From contig JAGNOM010000106.1 of NCBI GenBank assembly GCA_017990155.1, positions 1 through 8,474 of the forward strand: a stretch of DNA of 8,474 nt, read 5' to 3'. The notes under the pieces are model-generated. The model was not told the origin of the DNA. It did no database searches and worked only from the letters and a program-made list of their open reading frames with translations. A program made the position numbers and the translations under genes. The stretch is from Propionivibrio sp. (GTDB lineage: Bacteria; Pseudomonadota; Gammaproteobacteria; Burkholderiales; Rhodocyclaceae). Positions 1 to 5,775 of the stretch are shown here, in pieces; the stretch's first letter is position 1, and every line of letters starts with the position of its first letter.

Positions 1-7
1 ATCAAGC

Positions 8-51
8 GGCGATCACGAAATGCGTGGTATCAGGGCATTCGTGTGATTGCC
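8..51. repeat. Imperfect inverted repeat upstream of the flg operon
   Basis: The arm at 8-23 pairs imperfectly with the arm at 35-51. The best core is CACGAA(A)TGC at 14-23 against GCATTCGTG at 35-43, with one bulged A and an 11-base loop; outer bases GGC..ATCAC also pair with GTGATTGCC after a two-base bulge. No T-run follows on either strand, so it does not look like an intrinsic terminator. It lies about 150 bases before the flgB transcription start predicted here. It could be an operator, an mRNA hairpin at the end of an unseen upstream gene, or chance; I cannot assign a role. Confidence 0.3.
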
Positions 52-91
52 CTGTGCGCGGCATGGACCGGAGCAGTGCGCCGCGACCGGC

Positions 92-106
92 CGGCAATAA
101 TTGCCG
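92..106. promoter_or_regulatory. Perfect dyad, candidate activator (enhancer) site upstream of the flgB sigma-54 promoter
   Basis: Two 7-base arms, CGGCAAT and ATTGCCG, flank a single A, giving a perfect 15-base dyad. Its centre is about 96 bases upstream of the predicted flgB transcription start. Enhancer-binding activators of sigma-54 promoters often bind at about this distance. The CAAT..ATTG core resembles the published Pseudomonas FleQ box (GTCANTAAATTGAC), although the outer bases and spacing differ. Binding by a FleQ/FlrA/FlrC-type regulator is an inference. A close relative of this dyad occurs at 7926-7939, upstream of flgK. Confidence 0.4.
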
Positions 107-169
107 ACGCGGTCGCTGATGGCGGCACGCATGGCCGCTTTGCATTGGTTTGTGGGTCGAGTCGTGGTG

Positions 170-185
170 TGGCACGGGAATTGCA
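170..185 (+). promoter_or_regulatory. Sigma-54 (RpoN) promoter for the flgBCDEFGHI operon
   Basis: The sequence TGGCACGGGAATTGCA matches the sigma-54 consensus TGGCACG-N4-TTGCW at every defined position. The invariant GG (171-172) and GC (183-184) have the required spacing. Transcription is predicted to start near 195-196, leaving a leader of about 26 bases that contains the flgB ribosome binding site. Sigma-54 promoters need an ATP-dependent enhancer-binding activator, which in flagellar systems is usually FleQ, FlrA or FlrC. This suggests a FleQ/FlrC-type hierarchy rather than one run by FlhDC alone. The match is seen directly; activity is inferred. Confidence 0.85.
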
Positions 186-212
186 ACGAGGTCGGCTGTA
201 TATCTTCCAACC

Positions 213-216
213 GGAG
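213..216 (+). promoter_or_regulatory. Ribosome binding site fixing the GTG start of flgB
   Basis: GGAG lies five bases before the GTG at 222. No in-frame ATG gives a FlgB-like N-terminus. The alternative TTG at 150 would place about 24 foreign residues in front and would lie upstream of the sigma-54 promoter, so the GTG is preferred. Confidence 0.7.
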
Positions 217-221
217 CCATC

Positions 222-626
222 GTGACCAACAGACTCGACGACGCACTTTCTTTCCAGAGCAAGGCGCTTGGGCTACGGGCCCATCGTCAGCAGATTCTGG
301 CCGGAAACATCGCCAATGCCGATACGCCGAACTACAAGGCGCGCGACTTCGATTTTTCGGTCGCACTGAAAGATGCGGTCGCCGGACGTAATGGCGGCGA
401 CCTGCCGTTGGCAACGACTGCGTCGGGACATATTTCTGGCGCATCCGGGTCGGCTGGCCCGACGCGCCTGATGTACCGGACGCCGGTACAGGACAGCGTC
501 GACGGCAATACGGTCGACATGGACGTTGAACGTGCCGCGTTTTCCGAGAATGCCATCCAGTATCAGGCGGGCCTCTCATTCATCACCCATCATCTGAAAA
601 TGATGATGACGGCGGTTCAAGGGTAA
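222..626 (+). CDS. flgB: Flagellar basal-body proximal rod protein FlgB
   Basis: FlgB is a proximal rod subunit, exported by the flagellar type III apparatus and placed in the periplasm between the MS ring/FliE and the remaining rod. The 134-residue product is close to the usual length (about 138 in E. coli). The N-terminal rod signature is clear: residues 4-38 include LRAHRQQILAGNIANADTP, where N-I-A-N-A-D-T-P is the hallmark. The C-terminal heptad-like helix (about residues 97-134, with MDVERAAFSENAIQYQ and a final AVQG) is also typical. The family's usual Gly after DTP is Asn here (DTPNY). The gene starts with GTG behind GGAG. It is the first gene of the operon, behind a sigma-54 promoter, and ends five bases before flgC. 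Confidence 0.96.
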   Translation: MTNRLDDALSFQSKALGLRAHRQQILAGNIANADTPNYKARDFDFSVALKDAVAGRNGGDLPLATTASGHISGASGSAGPTRLMYRTPVQDSVDGNTVDMDVERAAFSENAIQYQAGLSFITHHLKMMMTAVQG

Positions 627-631
627 GCCAC

Positions 632-1036
632 ATGAGCGTATTCAACGTCTTTCACATCGCGGGCAGCGCACTGACCGCACAGTCTCAGCGCCTCAACGCG
701 GTCGCCAGCAACCTGGCCAACGCCGACAGCATCGCCGGGCCGGACGGCAAACCTTACCGTGCCAAACAAGTGGTCTTCGAGGCCACACCGATGAACGGTG
801 AAGCCGCGCAGGGCGTTCGTGTCAGGCAAGTCGTCGAGGACGCGAGTCCGGGGAGGATGGTTTTTGATCCACGGAACCCCGCGGCGGATGAGATGGGCTA
901 CGTGATGATGCCGAACGTCAATGCCGTCGATGAGATGGTCAACATGATCTCCGCGTCGCGCTCGTACCAGACCAACGCCGAGGTCATGAATACGGCAAAA
1001 CAACTGTTGCTCAAGACGCTGACGCTCGGTCAGTAA
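632..1036 (+). CDS. flgC: Flagellar basal-body rod protein FlgC
   Basis: FlgC is the second proximal rod subunit and is secreted through the flagellar export gate. At 134 residues it has the standard length. The N-terminus carries the rod signature around residues 10-32 (AGSALTAQSQRLNAVASNLA), followed by GPDGKPYRAKQVVFE, a stretch almost unchanged across proteobacterial FlgC. The C-terminal rod domain occupies about residues 96-134 (VDEMVNMISASRSYQTNAEV). The ATG sits five bases after the flgB stop, with AGGG at 620-623 as a modest ribosome binding site, which suggests translational coupling to flgB. Confidence 0.97.
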   Translation: MSVFNVFHIAGSALTAQSQRLNAVASNLANADSIAGPDGKPYRAKQVVFEATPMNGEAAQGVRVRQVVEDASPGRMVFDPRNPAADEMGYVMMPNVNAVDEMVNMISASRSYQTNAEVMNTAKQLLLKTLTLGQ

Positions 1037-1059
1037 CATCGATATTCAGGAGCCAAGAA

Positions 1060-1734
1060 ATGGCAAGCACATCTGGAACAACTTCGGTCACCAATCCTTA
1101 CGCCGCGCTTAACGGATCAACGAGCACGACCACCAAGACAGCTGCTGAAGATCAGCAGGATCGCTTCCTGACACTGCTGGTGACGCAGCTCAAGAACCAG
1201 GATCCGCTGAATCCGATGGATAACGCGCAAATGACCAGCCAGATGGCGCAGATGAGTACGGTGAGCGGAATCGAGAAGCTCAATACGACGCTGAACTCGC
1301 TGGTCGACAACATCGGTACCAGCCAGTCGATGCAGGCGGCGTCGATGATCGGCAAGGGCGTTCTCGTCCCTGGCTCCGGTTTGACGCTGAGCGACGGCGC
1401 GGCCTACGCGGGAATCAATCTCGAATCGGCGGCCGATCAGGTGACGCTCAAGATCATGGACAGCAGCGGCAACGTCATTCAAACCGAAAAGCTCGGCGCG
1501 CACGAAGCCGGCGTCTTCAATATTGGCTGGGATGGCAAGCTCGCCGACGAAACGACCGCGCCCGCCGGAAATTACACCTTCTCGGTGGAAGCGGTTCAGG
1601 GCGGCAACACGGTGACGGCGACGGCGCTGCAAATTGGCACGGTTTCTGCTCTTGTTCGTTCATCAAACGGTTTCCTTCTCGATCTCGGATCGCTCGGCAC
1701 CGTTGACTTCAGTGACGTGCAGCAAATTCTCTAG
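1060..1734 (+). CDS. flgD: Flagellar hook capping (scaffolding) protein FlgD
   Basis: FlgD forms the temporary cap at the tip of the growing hook, where it guides FlgE assembly before FlgK replaces it. The product has 224 residues (about 231 in E. coli). The conserved N-terminal segment at residues 30-74 contains RFLTLLVTQLKNQDPLNPMD and QMTSQMAQMSTVSGIEKLN, characteristic of the family. The middle and C-terminal parts form the usual beta-rich cap domain, including a FlgD Ig-like motif near Trp157 (IGWDG, then APAGNYTFSVEA). A good ribosome binding site, AGGAG at 1048-1052, precedes the ATG. Its 3' end uses unusually T-rich codons (GTT TCT GCT CTT GTT CGT) where a second sigma-54-like sequence overlaps the coding region. 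Confidence 0.96.
   Translation: MASTSGTTSVTNPYAALNGSTSTTTKTAAEDQQDRFLTLLVTQLKNQDPLNPMDNAQMTSQMAQMSTVSGIEKLNTTLNSLVDNIGTSQSMQAASMIGKGVLVPGSGLTLSDGAAYAGINLESAADQVTLKIMDSSGNVIQTEKLGAHEAGVFNIGWDGKLADETTAPAGNYTFSVEAVQGGNTVTATALQIGTVSALVRSSNGFLLDLGSLGTVDFSDVQQIL
1634..1650 (+). promoter_or_regulatory. Candidate internal sigma-54 promoter for flgE, inside flgD
   Basis: TTGGCACGGTTTCTGCT matches the extended sigma-54 consensus YTGGCACGRNNNTTGCW with one deviation (C for the first T of TTGC). The GG (1636-1637) and GC (1648-1649) are correctly spaced. Transcription would start near 1660, about 90 bases upstream of the flgE start. The overlapping flgD codons become T-rich compared with the rest of the gene, as might be expected if the DNA also carries a promoter. 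Within 8.5 kb a single one-mismatch hit could arise by chance, so this is a candidate only. Confidence 0.4.
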
Positions 1735-1749
1735 AATCGGGAGCAAGAA

Positions 1750-3513
1750 ATGTCATTCCAACAAGGTTTGAGCGGACTGAACACCTCGTCCAAGGCCCTG
1801 GACGTGATCGGCAACAACATCGCGAATAGCAGCACGGTCGGATTCAAGTCGGCCGAAACGCACTTCGCCGATGTGTACGCCAATTCACTGTCCGGTAGCG
1901 GCGCCTCCCAGGTCGGTATCGGCAGTTCGATCTCGGGTATTCAGCAGGCGTTCAGCCAGGGCAACGTCACCGCGACGAACAATCCGCTCGACATCTCGAT
2001 CAACGGCGGTGGCTTCTTCCGCATGAGCAATAGCGGCACCATTACCTACACGCGCAACGGTCAGTTTCACCTGGACAACGCCGGCTACATCATCAATGAC
2101 CAGGGGATGCGCCTGACCGGCTATCAGGCCGACGCCAACGGCGTGGTCTCGCCGTCGAGTCCGGTCGATATCCAGCTTTCGGCCAGCCAGATTCAGCCGC
2201 GTGCGACGAGCGACGACCTTGCCGGTGATATCACGGCCAACCTGAATCTGGACTCGCGACTGGGTGTTGCGACCGATCTTGATCCGACGGCAACAGTGAA
2301 GGCGGCATCCGATGCGGTCAGCGCGGCAGCCCATGCAGCAGCTATAGCGACAGGAGCCACTTCGGCAACGATCGAAGCAGCAGCGACTACAGCGGCTGCG
2401 GCGTATGCGGCAGGATCGCCGGCGCGGGCTGCGGCTGATTCGGTCCTTGCAGCAATTACCACCGCAGTTGCTGCCAATGTAGTCAGCACGGCTGCTCATG
2501 CTGCGGCTTTGCTGCCTGGAGCCACTCCGGCAACGATCGAAGCAGCAGCGACTACAGCGGCTGCATCATATGCGGCGGGTTCGCCAGCGCGCGCAGGGGC
2601 TGATTCGGTTGTATCTGCGATTCAGGCAGCAGCCTTGGTAACCGGCGCAACGGTTGCTAGTGTAGACACGGCGGCAACTGGGGCAGGTGGGGCGCCTGGC
2701 ACACCTGTTACAAGCGCAGACACGGCGGCTACGTCAACGTCAACGCTGGCAAACGCTGTGACCGCAGGGCAGACAGCGGCAATTGATGAGGTGACGGCCG
2801 GTTTTGATTTTAAAGTCCCTGGGACTTACAACTATTCAACAGCCCTATCGGTCTACGACACGCTCGGCGTGTCGCACACTATGACCCTGTATTTTCAGCG
2901 TCAGGCGGCTGGTGGCGATTGGAATGTGTTTGCGACCATGGATGGCGCAGACCCGCAGCAATTGAGCTCGGCATTGGAATTCAACACCTCAGGGGTTCTG
3001 ACCACAGCAATGCCGCTGGATTTGCCTGCGTGGCATTTGACCTCCGGCGCGACTCCAGGTACCGGGACGTGGTCGCCGGGCGCGATAAATTTCAACGGCA
3101 CTTCGCAGTACGGCAGCGCCTCCAGCGTCGACCGCATGACGCAAGGCGGCTTCACCACGGGCAGTCTGTCCGGTCTGAGTGTTGGAAATGACGGCATCGT
3201 CATCGGGCGCTACAGCAACGGCCAGGCGCGTAATCTGGGTCAGGTCGTGCTGGCGACGTTCGCCAATCCCAATGGTTTGCAGTCGCTGGGTAACAACCAG
3301 TGGACCTTGAGTTCGGTATCCGGGCCGGAACTGATCAGCGCGCCGGGAACGGGTGGACGGGGTGTGCTGCAGTCGTCTTCGGTCGAAGAATCGAACGTCG
3401 ATCTGACGGCGCAACTCGTCGGGATGATCACGCAGCAGCGCAACTACCAGGCCAGCGCGCAAACCATCAAGACGCAGGACCAGATCATGCAGACGCTGGT
3501 CAACCTGCGTTAA
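1750..3513 (+). CDS. flgE: Flagellar hook protein FlgE with a large Ala-rich insertion
   Basis: FlgE is the hook subunit, polymerised under the FlgD cap into the curved universal joint. The N-terminal rod/hook signature (residues 5-33, SGLNTSSKALDVIGNNIANS) is intact, followed by the conserved core (PLDISINGGGFF, TRNGQFHLDNAGYI). The C-terminal domain (about residues 537-587, SSSVEESNVDLTAQLVGMIT, then QQRNYQASAQTIKTQD) is also intact. At 587 residues it is far longer than the usual roughly 400. The excess lies between NLDSR (residues 166-170) and the normal continuation FDFKVPGTYNYSTALSVYDT (from residue 352). This insert, about residues 176-350, is Ala/Thr/Ser-rich, contains two 55-residue repeats plus a decayed third, and uses codons (ATA, GCA, ACA, GGA) that are scarce elsewhere. 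It is in frame and has no stops, so the protein is probably functional, with an enlarged surface domain. A strong ribosome binding site, GGGAG, lies at 1739-1743. Confidence 0.95.
   Translation: MSFQQGLSGLNTSSKALDVIGNNIANSSTVGFKSAETHFADVYANSLSGSGASQVGIGSSISGIQQAFSQGNVTATNNPLDISINGGGFFRMSNSGTITYTRNGQFHLDNAGYIINDQGMRLTGYQADANGVVSPSSPVDIQLSASQIQPRATSDDLAGDITANLNLDSRLGVATDLDPTATVKAASDAVSAAAHAAAIATGATSATIEAAATTAAAAYAAGSPARAAADSVLAAITTAVAANVVSTAAHAAALLPGATPATIEAAATTAAASYAAGSPARAGADSVVSAIQAAALVTGATVASVDTAATGAGGAPGTPVTSADTAATSTSTLANAVTAGQTAAIDEVTAGFDFKVPGTYNYSTALSVYDTLGVSHTMTLYFQRQAAGGDWNVFATMDGADPQQLSSALEFNTSGVLTTAMPLDLPAWHLTSGATPGTGTWSPGAINFNGTSQYGSASSVDRMTQGGFTTGSLSGLSVGNDGIVIGRYSNGQARNLGQVVLATFANPNGLQSLGNNQWTLSSVSGPELISAPGTGGRGVLQSSSVEESNVDLTAQLVGMITQQRNYQASAQTIKTQDQIMQTLVNLR
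2314..2643 (+). repeat. Tandem 165-base (55-codon) repeat inside flgE, two units plus a decayed third
   Basis: Unit 1 (2314-2478, residues 189-243) and unit 2 (2479-2643, residues 244-298) align without gaps. The region 2363-2399 is identical to 2528-2564 (37 bases). Both units encode the pattern AAHAAA..GAT.ATIEAAATTAAA.YAAGSPARA.ADSV. A third partial copy begins around residue 293 (AAALVTGATVASVDTAAT) at a 42-residue offset, as if 13 codons had been lost. The 5' parts (residues 189-232 and 244-287) are much better conserved than the 3' parts. The most likely origin is internal duplication followed by divergence. Confidence 0.85.
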
Positions 3514-3547
3514 GCGCTGATCTGAACGAGAGCGAAATAGGCACGCC

Positions 3548-4288
3548 ATGGATCGCCTGATCTACACCGCAATGACCGGCGCCAGCCAGGCCTTCATGCG
3601 CCAGGCCGGCGTCGCGAACAACCTCGCGAACGCTTCCACCACCGGATTCCGGGCGATGGAACACCGTTTCCGCGCCGTGCCGGTACAGGGGCCCGGCGCG
3701 CCAACGCGCGCTTTTGTCGTCGACGCTTCCGTCGCCAATGTCTTCGACCAGGGGCCGCTGATGGCCACCGGGCGTCCGCTCGATGTCGCGGTGCAGGGTG
3801 CGGGCTGGATCGCCGTCGAAGGTGCCAATGGCGCCGAAGCCTATACGCGCGCCGGCAACCTGCAGGTTAACGTCAACGGGCAATTGCAGACGGCGAGCGG
3901 TCTCAATGTGCTCGGCGATGGCGGCCCGATTGCCATCCCGCCGGACAACAACATCACGATTGCGCCGGATGGCACGGTTTCGGCCATTCCTTCGTTTGGT
4001 ACGCCGAACAACGTCAACGTCGTTGGTCGGATCAAGCTCGTCAATCCGCCGGAAGACCAGCTGGTGCGCGGCGACGACGGCCTGTTTCGTACGCAGGGCG
4101 GTGCGCCGGCCGAGGTTGACGAGAACGTCAAACTGGCGGCGGCGACGCTTGAAGGCAGCAACGTCAATCCGGTCGATTCGATGGTCAGCATGATCAGCCT
4201 GGCTCGGCAGTTCGAGACGCAGATCAAGATGCTGCAGACGGCCGATGCCAACGCCAACAAGGCCAGCCAAATTCTTTCGATGAACTGA
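3548..4288 (+). CDS. flgF: Flagellar basal-body rod protein FlgF
   Basis: FlgF is a rod subunit located between the proximal rod (FlgB/C) and the distal rod (FlgG). The 246-residue product is close to the E. coli length (251). It begins with the family hallmark MDRLIYTAMTGASQ, followed by the rod signature NNLANASTTGFRA (about residues 24-37). The core contains GRPLDVAVQGAGWIAVEG and YTRAGNLQVN, shared by the FlgE/F/G family. The C-terminal domain reads LEGSNVNPVDSMVSMISLAR, then QFETQIKMLQTADANANKA. The 34-base gap after flgE is the longest among flgB-flgI. AGG at 3539-3541 gives only a modest ribosome binding site, which may keep this low-copy rod protein well below FlgE. No antisense gene is credible here. 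Confidence 0.96.
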   Translation: MDRLIYTAMTGASQAFMRQAGVANNLANASTTGFRAMEHRFRAVPVQGPGAPTRAFVVDASVANVFDQGPLMATGRPLDVAVQGAGWIAVEGANGAEAYTRAGNLQVNVNGQLQTASGLNVLGDGGPIAIPPDNNITIAPDGTVSAIPSFGTPNNVNVVGRIKLVNPPEDQLVRGDDGLFRTQGGAPAEVDENVKLAAATLEGSNVNPVDSMVSMISLARQFETQIKMLQTADANANKASQILSMN

Positions 4289-4306
4289 TAACAGGAAAAC
4301 AAGAAC

Positions 4307-5089
4307 ATGATCCGTTCGCTGTGGATTGCCCGTACCGGCCTGGATGCTCAGCAGACAAGCCTGGACGTGATCGCCAACAATCTGGCCAACGTCAGCACCA
4401 ACGGTTTCAAGCGCGCGCGTCCCGTTTTTGAGGATCTGCTCTACCAGACGCTGCGCCAGCCGGGCGCGCAGTCGTCGCAATCGACGCAGATTCCGAGCGG
4501 CCTGCAACTCGGCACCGGTGTTCAGCCGATCTCGACGGCGCGCATCCACACGCAGGGATCGCTGCAGCAAACCGGAAACGATCTCGATGTGGCGATCAAC
4601 GGCGCCGGTTTTTTGCAAATTCTGCTGCCCGACGGTACGACGGCCTACACGCGCGACGGTTCGCTGCAGAAAGACAATCAAGGCCAGTTGGTGACCTCCA
4701 ACGGCTACCCGGTGCAGCCCAACATCACGATCCCGGCCGATGCGTTGACGGTGACGATTTCAAACGATGGCGTCGTCTCGGTGACGCAACCCGGTTCCGC
4801 GGCGGTAACGCAGGTCGGTTCGCTGCAGCTCGCCACCTTCATCAACGTCGGCGGCTTGCAGAGCATCGGCGAAAACCTGTTTCTCGAGACGGCCTCGAGC
4901 GGCGCGCCCACACCAAGTACGCCGGGTAGCAACGGCGCCGGCGTGCTCAACCAGCGCTATGTCGAGACGTCGAACGTCAACGTGGCCGAAGAACTGGTGA
5001 GCATGATCCAGACGCAGCGCGCGTATGAGCTGAACTCGAAGGTCGTGTCGACCTCGGATCAGATGCTGGCGCGACTGACGCAGCTGTAA
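4307..5089 (+). CDS. flgG: Flagellar distal rod protein FlgG
   Basis: FlgG makes up the distal rod, the drive shaft that passes through the P and L rings. Its 260 residues equal the E. coli length. It starts MIRSLWIARTGLDAQQTSLD and carries the rod signature NNLANVSTNGFKRARPVFED. The FlgG-specific segment at residues 46-65 (YQTLRQPGAQSSQSTQIPSG) is present; in Salmonella the equivalent extra segment distinguishes the stiff, straight rod from the flexible hook. The core NDLDVAINGAGFLQI and the C-terminal VETSNVNVAEELVSMIQTQR are typical. AGGAAA at 4293-4298 is a suitable ribosome binding site. The gene follows flgF by 18 bases and precedes flgH by 10. Confidence 0.97.
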   Translation: MIRSLWIARTGLDAQQTSLDVIANNLANVSTNGFKRARPVFEDLLYQTLRQPGAQSSQSTQIPSGLQLGTGVQPISTARIHTQGSLQQTGNDLDVAINGAGFLQILLPDGTTAYTRDGSLQKDNQGQLVTSNGYPVQPNITIPADALTVTISNDGVVSVTQPGSAAVTQVGSLQLATFINVGGLQSIGENLFLETASSGAPTPSTPGSNGAGVLNQRYVETSNVNVAEELVSMIQTQRAYELNSKVVSTSDQMLARLTQL

Positions 5090-5092
5090 GGA
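5088..5092 (+). promoter_or_regulatory. Ribosome binding site that decides the flgH start
   Basis: AAGGA overlaps the flgG stop codon and lies seven bases before ATG 5100. The in-frame GTG at 5094 is only one base away, too close for initiation. ATG 5103 is ten bases away and remains possible. ATG 5100 is preferred. Confidence 0.65.
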
Positions 5093-5099
5093 TGTGGCG

Positions 5100-5765
5100 A
5101 TGATGAACAAGGCGCTATGGTTGATGCTTGCCGGCTTGCTGCTCAGCGCATGCACGACGGTGCCGCCGACCAACGTGCATCAGCCGATGACGGCGCGGCC
5201 CACGCCGCGCAACGAAACGCCCGCGCCCAACGGCAGCATCTACCAGGCCGGTGTGTCGCGCACCCTGTTCGAAGACCGGCGCGCGCGCTACGTCGGCGAC
5301 ACGATGACCATTACGATCGCCGAAACAACGTCGGCGTCGACCGCGTCGAACACCAAGGCCAGCCGCTCCGGCAGCATCAGCGCTTCGGTGCCGACGGTCA
5401 GCGGTTTGCCCGGCAAGTCGTTGCAAGGGCTTGAATTGTCGGCGTCGAGCGACGTCAGCCACGATGGCAAGGGCGACGCGGCGGCGAAGAATGCGTTTAC
5501 CGGCAACATCACGGTGACCGTGATCGAGGTGCTGGCTAACGGCAATCTGCTGGTTTCGGGCGAAAAGCAGGTGTCGATTGGCGCCGGCACCGAGTACATC
5601 CGCCTTTCGGGCGTCGTCAATCCCTACTTCATCAGCACGGCCAACACGATCAGTTCGACCAACGTGGCCGATGCGCGGATCGAGTACAAGGAGAGCGGCG
5701 TGATCAGCGAAGCGCAGGTCATGGGCTGGCTGGCGCGTTTCTTCATGTCCGTGCTGCCTTTCTGA
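5100..5765 (+). CDS. flgH: Flagellar L-ring lipoprotein FlgH
   Basis: FlgH forms the L ring, the outer-membrane bushing around the distal rod. The 221-residue product (E. coli 232) begins with a lipoprotein signal peptide: a short basic start, a hydrophobic run, then the lipobox LLSAC with the lipidated Cys at residue 18. The mature part contains YQAGVSRTLFEDRRARYVGD and TMTITIAETTSASTASNTKA. Later come GNITVTVIEVLANGNLLVSG and the conserved end SSTNVADARIEYKESGVISE, all diagnostic of FlgH. The start is ATG 5100, behind AAGGA; an upstream GTG at 5094 would add two residues. It is coupled to flgG and flgI by 10-base gaps. Confidence 0.96.
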   Translation: MMNKALWLMLAGLLLSACTTVPPTNVHQPMTARPTPRNETPAPNGSIYQAGVSRTLFEDRRARYVGDTMTITIAETTSASTASNTKASRSGSISASVPTVSGLPGKSLQGLELSASSDVSHDGKGDAAAKNAFTGNITVTVIEVLANGNLLVSGEKQVSIGAGTEYIRLSGVVNPYFISTANTISSTNVADARIEYKESGVISEAQVMGWLARFFMSVLPF

Positions 5766-5768
5766 GGA
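5764..5768 (+). promoter_or_regulatory. Ribosome binding site fixing the GTG start of flgI
   Basis: GAGGA overlaps the flgH stop codon (TGA at 5763-5765) and lies seven bases before GTG 5776. That start gives a complete signal peptide, whereas the next in-frame ATG (Met13) falls inside the hydrophobic segment and would remove its basic N-terminus. Confidence 0.7.
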
Positions 5769-5775
5769 CTTCGTC

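Noticed and set aside
1..225. Open + strand frame running in from the left edge to TGA 223-225, overlapping the flgB GTG
   Set aside because: The encoded residues resemble no family I know, codon use is unlike the flagellar genes, and the frame contains the full sigma-54 promoter and the dyad. Long open frames are common by chance in GC-rich DNA. It could be re-examined if the left flank shows a real gene reading in.
13..579. 188-codon - strand open frame across the promoter region and flgB
   Set aside because: Cys/Arg-rich translation with no family resemblance, antisense to flgB and to the sigma-54 promoter.
3500..4681. 393-codon open frame on the - strand across flgE/flgF/flgG
   Set aside because: Arg-rich, low-complexity shadow of three clearly real genes on the + strand; no recognisable domain and no reason to override the overlapping genes.
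5069..5083. Sigma-54-like TGGCGCG...ACGC before flgH
   Set aside because: The spacing fits, but the -12 half has ACGC instead of TTGC and the -24 half is also imperfect; the coding sequence of flgG explains it.
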